Below are positions 37,901-49,900 of a DNA stretch of 64,000 bases, one piece after another (the first letter of the stretch is position 1; every line of letters starts with the position of its first letter). The stretch spans positions 511,635 to 575,634 of the forward strand of contig NW_004955423.1 of assembly GCF_000276665.1 (NCBI RefSeq). The letters run 5' to 3'. This DNA comes from Chinchilla lanigera (lineage: Eukaryota > Chordata > Mammalia > Rodentia > Chinchillidae). Both the position numbers and the translations under genes were made by a program. The notes under the pieces are model-generated. The model did no database searches. It worked only from the letters and a program-made list of their open reading frames with translations, and had not been told where the DNA came from.

Positions 37901-40900
37901 TAACTATGTAGTCCAGGATGGCCTCAAACTTGGGGTGATCCTCCTGCCTCAGCCTCCTAAATGCTGGGATTTTTTGTAGGTGTGTGCCATCACACCATGC
38001 TTAGTCTTGATTTTAAAAAGTTTATTTTGACAATCTTTTAAGTGAAGTATTTAGACCATTTATATTTAATGTAATTGCACAACCAGATAGAGCTTTACTG
38101 TTTTTTTCCTGTTTATACCTTGTTTTGTTTTACCTGTTTTTCTTTTACTGCCTTGTTTGGTTGACTTGATAATTTTCTAGAATTAGATTTTGTGTATCTG
38201 TTATTTGGTTGAATATAATCTGTATGTATCAGAAGTATATTTTAATTTATCTAAAGTGCTTATCTACTTTTGAATTTATTTTATATTCTGAATTTTTAAT
38301 TATCTCTGTATATTTTTTAATTGATTACATTAGGAATTGCCATACACATGTAATAGTTGACCCTTTGTGCAGATGGATTCCATATCCATGGGTTCACACA
38401 ACAGCCTTCAAGTGGAATGTAGAAACCACCACTTAAGTCTCTTTACCTGCTATGAGTTGTTTTTGATATAGGCTCATTTTATATATATACACTGAAAACC
38501 AGTAGACCATTGTATAACTTTTGCCTTTAAAAGTTATACACAATATAAACAAGATAAGAGGAGAAAAAGTAGTCTGTTATATTGAGCCAGATATTTTCCA
38601 TTTGTGTTCATTTTCCTTTCATTTATGAAGTTCCATCTTTGGTCTGGTAACATTTTTGTTTTGTTAAATAGAACTTCCTTTACCATTTATTTTATAGCTG
38701 GGTTGCTGGAAACAAATTCTCTTCATTGTCCTGCACTTGAGAATGTTATTTCTCAAGTAAAGTACATTTTCACTGCATATAGAATTCTAAATACAGAATT
38801 CAATTTTGTTTTTATTTTCTCACTTCATTAAAAATACTGTTCTATTGCCTTTTGGCCTACATAGTTTATCATGAAAAGTCCATAGCCATTTAAGTCATTG
38901 TCACCTTATGTGGTGTTTGTTGCTTTTCTTTAGCTACTTTCACGGTTTCCTTTGCTTTTTTTTTCTTGTGTTTACTCTTCAGCAGTTCGGCTAATATGTA
39001 TATGAGCAGTGATTTTGCTCTCTTCTCTCTTTAAACTTGACAAGTATTTAGCTGTTGTCTTTTAAAATTTTTTTGGTAACGTTTTCTTTCTCCTCTGCCT
39101 CTAAGACTAAATGACTCAAATGTTAGACCTTGTTTTATTCTTTCAAAATATGGATGATCCTTTCTTTTTTTTTTTTTTCCCAGTCTTTCTACTCTTAGTT
39201 GTTTGTACAAATAGTCCTCAGTTTTTGACTTGACAGTAGGCTTATCAGGGTATGTACACTTTTGACCTAGAATGGCTTCACTGAGTTGTAACCCCATGGT
39301 AAGTTGAGTGACATCTGTATTGTTCTGTTCTGTCTTCAAGCCACTGACTCCCTTCTTTTGACATTGCCATTTTTCTGTACAGTCCTTCGGTATGTTTATT
39401 TTTCTGTAGTAATATTTCCTTTTGTTTCTTTTTTATCTCTTAGATTGCTCTACTGAGACCTCTGTCTTGCTATATTTCAAGATTGTTGCCCTTATTCTTT
39501 GACATTGTTGTCATAGCTCCTTGAGGGTCACCATCTGATAACCCTGATATCTAAGTCATCTAAGTTTTGGTGGCTATTTATTGTCCTTTCTCTTATAGAG
39601 ATTTTTCTGGTTCTTTGTGTGGCAATTAATTTTGTATGATATCCTAGATATTGCTACTTTATGTGACTAGATCTTATTTATAATCCTGTTTATAATTAAG
39701 CTTTAAAAAAAAACTTTTAGCAGTATTTGATCCAGTTAGGTTCACTGTCCGCCTCCTATGTGCCTTCTTTCCTGTTCGTTGGCTGGGAAGCTGAATTGTG
39801 CCTGCCTCCTTTGCTGTTCTCTAAGGAATCAAGGGCATCAATTTTTAGTCAGTAAATGAAGGGAGGATAAAAAGAAAAAAAGTAGGAATTTCAAATTCAC
39901 CTTGGTCATAAAGGAGGATTCCTTTCAGAGCTCTAGATACCTGTTCAGCTGCTACTGCTATCACTGCTACTGCCACAGAACTGTCTTAGGGATTTGGCCT
40001 TGCTTGGTGACTTGGGGCAAGAGAGGAAACAAGCACACCAAGCAAGGTGGGTTTCCTCTACTGTCACTCACATCTCCTGCCCCAATCCCCTTTTATCCCC
40101 TGGAGCATAGAGAACCGCTCTTGGAGCTCTTTCTGTCCATACACAGTTTATACTACAGGGTATTAAGCTACCTGTGAGTACGAGCTGAGTATAGGGTAGA
40201 AAATATTATGGGAGTTATGGACAAGGAAACATATCTTCAACTTTGGTTTATTTCTGCAGTCTACCTGCTACCATTTATTTTTCAGAGTTCTGGTATAGTT
40301 GATTTGTGCATTTTACATGGGGTTTCTAAGTGAATTCAGCGATGACAGGACAGAGGTCTCTTCTGAATCAGAAGGCTTTCAGGTATTTTGAGTATTTAAA
40401 ATTGGTGTCTCATTCATTTACCAAATTTTGATTAATACATTATTATTTCACATAATTATACAACAAAAAAATGTAAAATTCCAGGATTTCAAATTATCTT
40501 TAGTAATTTAGGCCAACTGTTTACCATTGACAAATCTCATTCACCTTAAATGATAACTAAGATGTTTAAGTTGTTTGTCTACATTAACTCTTTTAATTCT
40601 CAGAAAACCTGTCAGATAAATATAATTATTTTTAGTTTCATTGTACTATGCAGAAACAAAAGTTTAGTGTTTTTCAAGGAATGCAGAATTTTGAGTTTCA
40701 GCCCAGACTTAAAGAATCAGAATCTACATTTGAACAAAATCTTACAGGTGACTCATTTGAACAGTATCTTTTAAAAGTCACTGGTATAGAGAAACTATAA
40801 ACTTGATCAAGGCCAACCTTCATGCAAGTTACCTTTTGGCTCAAGCAAGGTCAGTTTATTAGCCTGATAATATCCTGATAGAACCAGCCGCTGAACTTTA

Positions 40901-43900
40901 ACTGTACCATATGCAATCTGAATTTCCTTTATTCTTGGAAGGAGTTAGGATACCAGTAAGTTATTAGGTTGTTGTCTTGGTTACTTTTCTCTCATTGCTG
41001 GGACAAAATACCTGACACCCAAAATGAAGGAAGGAAAGGTTTATTTCGCTTACAGTTTGTGGAGTTTTCAGTCCATACTTGGCAGGTTACAGGGCAGAGT
41101 GGCACATGGCAGAGGGCTACCGCTCATGGTGGCAGAACACAGCAAAAGCAACAAGCACAAAAGCCAGGAATGGCAGCAAGCAGCCTCTTCCTCTCCCTTA
41201 CATATGCCAACTATCCACCCCAGGGCGGGTGTAGCTCTCACACCCATAATCAATCAAACTCTAAAAGCCTGCCCCATGACCGCGTGAGGCTTTGGGGGGA
41301 CATCCAGACACAAACCATAACAGTTGTGTACACATTTCAGTTGCTACTTAAGCTGAATCAGTTATTCACAGGGAAAAGACTCAGACGCTAATCACTTTAT
41401 CCTGTCATCTGATATATCAAGAGAGATGAAGAAGAAACATGCCAGTCTTTGAAATAACATTTAGCTAATCAGAATATAGCATCAGTTCATCTTGCTTCCC
41501 TTAAATGCATTCCCCATAGCAAAGCCAGAGTGACATTTTAAAAAATAAATAAGATCGAGCTGGGTGTGGTGGCACATGCCTGTAATCCCAGCACTCAGAA
41601 GGCTGAGGCAGGAGGATCGTGTGGGTTTGAGGCAAACCTGGGCTACATAGTGAGTTCAAGGCCAGCCTGCCCTACGTAGCAAGACCCTGTCTCAAAAAGA
41701 AAAAAAAAATCAAATCATGTTTTGCTTAAGACTCTACTAGCTTCCCATTACTTCACTGAAAGCTACTGTTTACCCTGGTTTAGAGGACTGCTTCCCTTTC
41801 TGACCTTATCTCAAAACGGAAATTCTACTCTTTCCAGTGTGCTTCAGCCATAGTGACCTTTCATCAGCTTCTGAGCAGAACAAGCTCCACCCCACTCACT
41901 TTCACATCACCGCCTCCTCTTTCTGTTTGGATTTGCCTTCTCCCTGAAGCTTTACACTGGCTTTTTCTCACATCCAATCTCAGTTCAAATGTTAGCTGTC
42001 AGCGGCACTTCACTGACCTACAGTGTTGAAAATACCTTCTACAACATACATGGTCATACTCTATAGTTTGACATTCTTATATAGTACTCACAGTGTTTTT
42101 CATTGGCAGAAAGTAACTTATTTACATGGTTTGTTACCTCTTCTTCTGACATCACCCTCAAGAGAATATAAAGGTGAATAAGGACCGAGAACTCGTCCGT
42201 TTGCTTTAACACACTGAAGCCTAGGTTTTTATGAATGTCAAATTTGTTAATTAATATAAAGCTCTGAGAATGGGTCTGGCATATTACATGAACTTTTAAG
42301 CATTTCTTATTACTGTTACTGTAGAAATGATAGTATGTTTAGGCAATTGTAGAAACTCAATGGAATGATTAATGTATTGAATATATTTAAGGTAATACCT
42401 AATTATAAAAACTGAGTACTGCGGGATATATTACAAATAGTAAAGGATTGTTATTTTTATAGGATTGAAAAAATGAAAATAATAGTGCTATTATTGGAGT
42501 TTTTAGTCCATGTTTTTCACTTAAGAGTTTAGACAGTTGCCAAGGACGTAGCTCAGCAGCACAAGTGCCTGCCTGGCAAGTCCAAGGTCCTAAGTTCGAT
42601 TCCTGGTACCAAAAAAAAAGAGTTTAGGCAGCTATGTTCAAGTCATCATAGAGTACAGGCAGAGGATCTTTAAAGTTACATCCATCTCCTAAAATTGTGA
42701 ACCAATAAGGATATGGGCTTGCATTTTTGAATTTTACAAATTAAAACTAGTTTTTCTGGAAATGATTACTCTTGGATATTAGCTTAAAATTACTTTTGGG
42801 TCTGGGGAGGTTGCTCAGTGATGAGTCCTCCTTGCCTAGCACATGCAAGGGCCTGGGTTCAGTGCTCACTGCACAGATATAGATACAGATATAGATATAG
42901 ACTTTTCATTTCTAATGTAGCTCTTTCATAAATAATGTTCGGTAACAGCACGCCAACAGTGGTATTTACTGTTATATGAATCTCTTGTATGGCCCGTTTA
43001 TTGGTGAGGTCATTGAAATAAGCATATGCATGTACATAGCATTCTGTATATCCTGAATTGTTTCTGCTGTTCTTCTCTGTTGACCATAGGTAACAGTTAA
43101 CCTCTTCCAGATGCAGCATCTGCAGGTTGCCTCCCTTGCAAACAGTTTACAGTCTCTGTGTGATAATGCCAAACTCTATGATCCAGGACAAGAATATAGT
43201 GAATTTGTCAAAGCTGCGAATTCAACTGAAGAAGAAAAAGTTGATGGGTGAGAACTAATGTACAGATGAAGTTATTTCATAAGATAAAAATACTTGCTAA
43301 GTTTTTGTATGTTGTAAGGTGGTATCTTTTCTAACAGTGACATGATTAACAGTATTTTCTGAATATTTTTAATATTATTTTGTGATTTCTTAGTACATTT
43401 AAGCAATAAATACAATTCCCTTTGGAGGGAAGCTTTCCATTTTGACACTGATCCCAGTTTTAACCACAAGATGAATTACTGACTGTACTATTGCTACTTC
43501 TTTCTGTTTCATCTGTAATAAAGACAAATAACTTAAAAGTTTTATTCACATCTAAAAGAAACTAAGCCATATAATATAGTTTGTTCTTAGTATTTAAATT
43601 GTTTGTAAATTCATTTAGTAAACAAATTTTTCTAAATGTGGCATAGACTATTAGTGATGAGCTTTATTTGTTTTTTCTTAGGAATGTAAATAAACAATTA
43701 ACATCTGCATACAGACCTGCTGACTCTTTGGAGGATGTTGTACGCCTTTCTGACAGTTGTAATAAAATTGAAGAGGACAGATGCTCTAACAGTGCAGACA
43801 TAACAGGTAGTTTTCACATGAAAGTGAACACTGGTTTATGAAAGCAGATTGCTCATGTGTGCTTATTAAATAAACTGGAGCTCTGGTATTAGAAAATCAG

Positions 43901-46900
43901 GCCTTGTGGATTTTAATGTTAAGAGGCTTATTCACAGTTAACCACCATGCCTTATAAGGACCATGTTCTTTGTTAGAGGAATTGTCTCATTTTATTAATG
44001 TCAGTATTTTATGTTATGAAATTTTTTACCTTAAATATTTTTTACTTTAAATATTTTTTTCTTAAAGGTCCTTCTTTCATAAGATCATGGACATTTGGGA
44101 TGTTCAGTGATTCTGAAAGTACAGGAGGGAGCAGCGAATCTAGATCTCTGGATTCGGAATCTATAAGTCCAGGTACATAAATATTTAAGTCTATTGTAAA
44201 AATTCTATGAAAGACAAATAATTCTTTTGAGAGCATGTTTTTAAGCACCTAAAATATACGTGTATATGTACAGTCCAAAGAAAAGTAATGAAACAAATCC
44301 GTAAATAGACCTCTCCTAGCATAAGAAGAACATCGTTAGTTGATTAGAAGCCTGCTGTGTATACCTTGTTGATAAAATCATTATCCTGAACTTTTGTCAT
44401 TCATAGATATTTTAAATGTTTTTAGTAGGGGTAGGTAATGGAATTTTGCCCATTTCTGGAGCTTATATAAACAGAAGCAGACTTTTCTTTTTATAACTTA
44501 TTCCTGTATGCACCTTGTCCATTTTCAGATTCTTGTTACTATAAGTAGCTGCCTTTATTTTCAGTACTGTTCTAGTCTATGAAGCAAAATGACATCTATC
44601 TTTTGGTTGTTCTGTAGTTAATTACTGTGTTAAAAAATGGCATTATACCATTTCCTGTACTTATTATTTATTGTTAAATTTTATAAACATATTTCAAGAT
44701 ACTTTGATAGAAATTGTCTCAAAATTCTCAGAGGCAAAGTAAGTGTTTTGAAGTCTACCCTAGTAGGTTCAAAGAGGTTAACTGGTGACTTGCCGTACAG
44801 CTAGCAGCAGGTAGCATTTGAACCTATGTGATTGTCATTTCCACATTCTTAGGGCTGGGGATATAGTTCAGTGGCACAAGTGCCTGCCTGGCAAGCATAA
44901 GGTCCTGAGTTCAAGTCCCAGTTAAAAAAAAACCAAAAAAACCACTGGATCATTTCCACATTGTTTCTTCATTCCTTTACTAAATACTACTCCAGTCCTG
45001 TTCTTTCTGGCTTTGGTTCCCTATCCTAAGCTCTTGGAAGATTATGTCATAGAATTTTAACTCATCAAATTCCAAGGCATTGTATAAAGGAAGAAATTTT
45101 TTCCATGCAGCACTGGGATTTGTAGACTGATTAATATCTGCCACCTTGTCATCTCCTTTAACATTAGCACTCTTCAAGGGATCCCTTGAAGATGGGAGCC
45201 TAAATTTTTAACTAGATATTTATAGTTAGCTTTGTAAAAGCAGAATGGTTCTAGCTAGCACCAAGAATTAGTACACAGTCTAAAACAGGCCCTAAGTTAT
45301 TTAGGGTCCTGTGTGTGTCATGTGATGAAAACAGAAATTTGGAATTCAGATCATATGATAATGGGTGAGACTGGGAAAGAGGAAACTTGAGTCCATGACA
45401 GTCTTCCACAAACACTAGAATTGAAGAGAGATTTGAGTTAGAATGCTTGTTTGCTCCTTTGAGAAAAATGTGACCAAGGCTGGGAGCAGGTTTCTGCTCA
45501 GTAATAAAAGGTAGCTGATTTAAAATAGCTCTAAAATGGAATAGATGACCTTGTTGATTTCTCAGTTATTGGGAACATATTCAAAGCAAAAACTAGGCAA
45601 CCACCTTTAAGCACATTGTGAAGAAAAATCCTTTTGAGGAGAGAATATTTAAAACTATTTATAAAAAATATTAGTAACTCTGAAGCTCAAACTGTTAAGG
45701 TCTTGAGTTAAAATGGATTCTTAGTTAGATATAGATGTGTTTATAATTTCAGCAGTGTAAATAAGCATCTTTCTTAGTTCGTCTGGTTCCAGACATACTT
45801 TGATGCACACAGCAGTGCCCTTTGCTGATATAGATTGTATCCTGTGGTTTTAGCTCTCAGCTGGAGCTTACTGTGCTGTGGTTCTGGGTTCCCATCTCCT
45901 GTCTTCCTAGTACATCAGTTGATATCGCTATTATAGGGTTAAAAGATTTTCATGTATTTTAAGAGACTTTAGATTATATTGTATGTATTTATTTATAATC
46001 AACATTTATTGTCAACTTTTTGTTTTGTTTTGTTTTGTTTTCTGGTACCAGGAATCGAACTCACGATCTCGCGCTTGCCAGGCAGGCACTGTGCCGCTGA
46101 GCTAAATCCCCAGCCCCTTTATTGCCAACTTCACTATTGTGCCAGCCACTTTGTCAGATATTAGGTATAAAACATAGCTAATACTATGTGTCTTGTGGAG
46201 ATGATAGTCTCTAATATGGTCAGAAATTGGCAGTAAGGTCTCATTGAAAATACCATCCTGAGCTTTAAATTTATTTGGAAAAGTCATATGTGATTAAATT
46301 CCTTTCATTTCCAGGGATGAGTATCAAAGACCTTTGTTATCTGGAGTGTGAGAATGGAAGCAAATGTTTATATCAAAGCTAATAAAATAATGTGACTTGT
46401 ATAATTCCAAAAATGTTGTTATTACCTATTTTGAATATTCTACACTAAATAGTCAGGTAATAAAATCACAATTTTCTTTTAGGAGACTTTCATCGGAAAC
46501 TTCCACGAACTCCATCCAGTGGAACTATGTCTTCTGCAGATGATCTAGATGAAAGGGAGCCACCTTCCCCTTCAGAAGCTGGTATAGTATTTACCTGAAT
46601 TGACATCCATTAGACTAGCTGAAGGAGTAGCACTGCATGCTATTAGAAAAACTGTGTAATTTTAAATACCCACTATTTTGCTGTATATTAAATAAAAGTT
46701 ATCACAATAACTTGAATATATCCCTATAATTATGTTCAAATGAGTTGATAATGTATTAATCAGATGTTTAAAATACAAATGTAGGAATAAGCAATAAAAT
46801 TATTAGCTCTAAAATGTATTGGCATGGTGTTACAATAGTAGACTAGATAAATACTCTTTCCTAAATCCAGTAGCAGTTACTTACTGTTAAAAGGGTGGCA

Positions 46901-49900
46901 GTCTGTCAGAAATTCTGAAAAAGCTCCTGCTAAAGAAACAGTGCCCAAAGCCAAGCAAGAAAAGCAGACAAGCATACTTCTCAAAGACAAGGAAAGTGTG
47001 AATTTTGAAAAATGTGAAAGTGAAGTCAGTTACCTTAATGACTTGAATTAGACTCAAATAAACTAGTTTTATATATTTGATACCTCCAGATACCTGGTTT
47101 AGCATAATTTATTGAATTAAAGGGCTATTTCACCTCTGATACGATGTTGAAATATATAATCTACAAGTACCATCTGTAATTTTATAGTGAGTTAAAAATG
47201 ACTGTTCTTAATGCAAATAATGATTGTACACCGGCCTTATCACTATTTTTCTTTAAAGCATTTAAAGGACATCTTAATAAGAATAGAAATTACATTATAC
47301 TGTGATATCTTAGAATTATCTTACTGATTTGGTGGTGACTTTTACTCATGGCTAAAATGTTTGTTAAAAGTATGTGTTTTATAACATATCTATAAATGGG
47401 ATGTTTAGTTTGATGTTAGAAATTTAGAAGAGTTTTTTATATGTAGATGATTGCAAAGTCTAAAGATTAATCAAAATACAATATGTTATAATTTTTTTGT
47501 CATTTTACCATTCTTACATACCAACATTTCTGTTGCAAGGACCCAATTCTCTTGGAACATTTAAGAAAACACTGATGTCAAAGGCAGCTGTCACTCACAA
47601 GTTTCGCAAATTAAGATCCCCCACAAAATGCAGAGACTGTGAAGGCATTGTAGTATTCCAGGGTGTTGAATGTGAAGAGGTAAGATCTTTTTGCAATTGC
47701 CTTGGCCCCCTTCCTTTTTTGCTATATTCTTTGTTATGGTTTTACTTACTAGGATCTATTGCAAGTATATTTTTAATAAATTGTACTGGCAGTGCATCCT
47801 CTATAATTTTGTACTTTTTGTTGTTCAGTGCATTTCAGACACTGCTAACTATACCTCTCACACTGATTTTTTTTCTGGTATAACTATATTTTGCCCAGTT
47901 GTGAATCATTTTAGGTGAACTAACTAGTTTTAAACTGTCATTCTCTTTTAGTGTCTCCTTGTTTGTCATAGAAAGTGTTTGGAAAATTTAATCATCATTT
48001 GTGGTCATCAGAAACTTCCAGGGAAAATGCACATATTTGGAGCAGAATTCACACAAGTTGCAAGAAAGGAACCAGATGGCATTCCTTTTATACTCAAAAT
48101 ATGTGCCACAGAGATTGAAAATAGAGCCTTGTCTTTACAGGTACAATGTAACTCTTAAAATTTTAAAAATATGAATGCCTGAGTATGTTTTTTTTCCTAA
48201 TGAAAAGGAGACTTTAAAGGAAAACAATACTCTCAATTTGTTGGGGGCTTTTTTGTTTGTTTTTTTGTTGTTGTTGTTTGTTTTTTTTGTCTTTTTGAGG
48301 TAGGGTCTCATTATGCAGTTCAGTCTGGCCTTGAGCTCACTTTGTAGTCCAGGCTGGTCGCAAACTTGCAGTGATCCTCCTGCCTCAGCCCCTTGAGTGC
48401 TGGGAGTACAGGTGTGTGCCACCATGCCCTGCTTTTCAATTTTTAATAACTAGTTTTATTTGGAAAATATTAATTCATTTGCCCCTGACTAGTTTTTTCT
48501 AAAATACTAATGAAAGTTGAAGTAGACACATCAGATATGTTTAGATATCTATATTTAGCTGTTTGTACTAAAGCAGAATTTTCTTCTTTTTCTATTTAAG
48601 GGAATTTATCGTGTTTGTGGAAACAAACTTAAAACTGAAAAAGTGTGTCAAGCTTTGGAAAATGGATTGCACTTGGTAGATATCTCAGAATTTAGTTCAC
48701 ATGACATCTGTGACGTCTTGAAATTATACCTTCGACAGGTAAAGGTTTTATTCATGAAACCTACTATTAAATAAAAGGCAAAAATATGATTTGTGTTTTG
48801 TTGATAATATTTGCTACACATATATTTTCAGTGAGATAGATGATATTGATTCTTTCTATTATTAATGTACAGATCAAAGAGTATATAAAATATGTGTGCA
48901 GTTTAAAGACGAATAATAATAAAACTCATATTCTATCACCTAGCTAAGAAAGTAGAACATTCCTACACATTATGCAGGACTTCTGCATGCCTTTTCCAAG
49001 TTCCAGCCTCCTAGCTCCACCCAAGAAATCTTTCTTAACTGTGTTAAAGAAATAAACATTTTCCTAAACATAAAGGAATAAATAACACTAGGCTTTTGTA
49101 TAATTAAGTTTCAAAAAACTGACTTGAAAGCTAAGGAAAGACCAGTATTCACTCGGTTACATGAAGATTCAGTAAGTATTATAGTGTCTGGATCAGTCTG
49201 ACTTTTTGCCTTCACTGGTATTTTAAAGTAGTTATTGTGGAAAGTCAGTGGTAAAGGCCATGAAGATTTATCATATTTAGGACATCTGGCAGATTATAAG
49301 TAGTGTACTAGAAGTCTAGCAGAAATGTGGTCAGGGAGTAAGCTATCCTCTTTTTCTGTGCTCACTATTTTACCTGTAGTTTACAGGAGTAGGTCCAAAG
49401 GAAACACATTGATGGGGTGAAATAAGTGACCTTCCTGGCTTCAGGAAGCAGCTTACAGAGTAGTCATAGGAACTTCAGCATATCATGAGCCAAGCACAAA
49501 AAAGATTCGGGCCAAGTCCAGCTGGTATTCTGTCCTTGGGGAGAAATGAACTGATAATGACAAAGAAAATAGTACTGATATTTCTCAACATACTAATCTC
49601 TGGAGTTTTATTGCTCCAGTGTGGATCCTTTTTAATATTGTGAATAGCTACCATGCTGAGATCTCTCTTCTGTTCTCTATCTTTTTGGCGGGGTGAGAGT
49701 AAGGGACATTATTGGGATTGAACCCAGAGCCTCACACTGAGCTATATCCCCAGTCTTTATTTATTGAGAGAGGCCTCATATTGGCCCAGGCTGGCCTTAA
49801 ACTTGTGATCTTGTTGCCTTGGCCATCTGACTAGCTGGAATTACAGGTATGTGCCACCACACGTAAGCGCTCTTCTTTTGTGAGGGAATACCTCTCATTC

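Larger units (their letters stand above)
33660..40300 (-). mobile_element. Long antisense L1M relic filling intron 12
   Basis: Reading the plus strand, the words of an antisense L1 appear in order: 3' UTR type TGAAACTTCTGCTACAATCA (33760), TCCTATAAATGAAATTGTAT (33915), TTGGAATTGTATTAAATCTT (35710), TTTATCATGAATAACTGTTGGAT (36405, shown to 20+), TTTTCCATTCTTTATTTTTA (37780), and the 5' part AGAACTTCCTTTACCATTTA (38670). The total is about 6.6 kb including three B1 insertions and two small Tigger-like stretches. Stops are frequent, so it is dead. The 5' limit near 40300 is soft. Confidence 0.8.
32990..43089 (+). other. ARHGAP29: Intron 12 of ARHGAP29 (10.1 kb)
   Basis: This large intron is mostly one antisense L1M relic (about 33660-40300) interrupted by B1-like SINEs and two Tigger-like fragments, plus an antisense MaLR LTR, a MER5-like scrap near 40690-40795 and ID elements. 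Bases 41720-42530 show no recognisable repeat. Confidence 0.9.
43248..46482 (+). other. ARHGAP29: Introns 13 to 15 of ARHGAP29 (around exons 14 and 15)
   Basis: Introns 13 (434 bp) and 14 (261 bp) are AT-rich without clear repeats. Intron 15 (44173-46482) contains an MIR-like fragment (about 44690-44840) and two ID elements; 44945-46010 shows nothing I can name. Confidence 0.88.

Noticed and set aside
40969..41391. 140-codon plus-strand frame
   Set aside because: It is contained in the antisense MaLR LTR; the similar frame at 3539-3901 is in the sister LTR, so the similarity is repeat-derived.
47497..47883. Possible alternative exon 17 with a hydrophobic tail through intron 17
   Set aside because: The open frame simply runs on past a good donor (GTAAGA at 47680); the next exon joins in perfect frame and completes the C1 domain.
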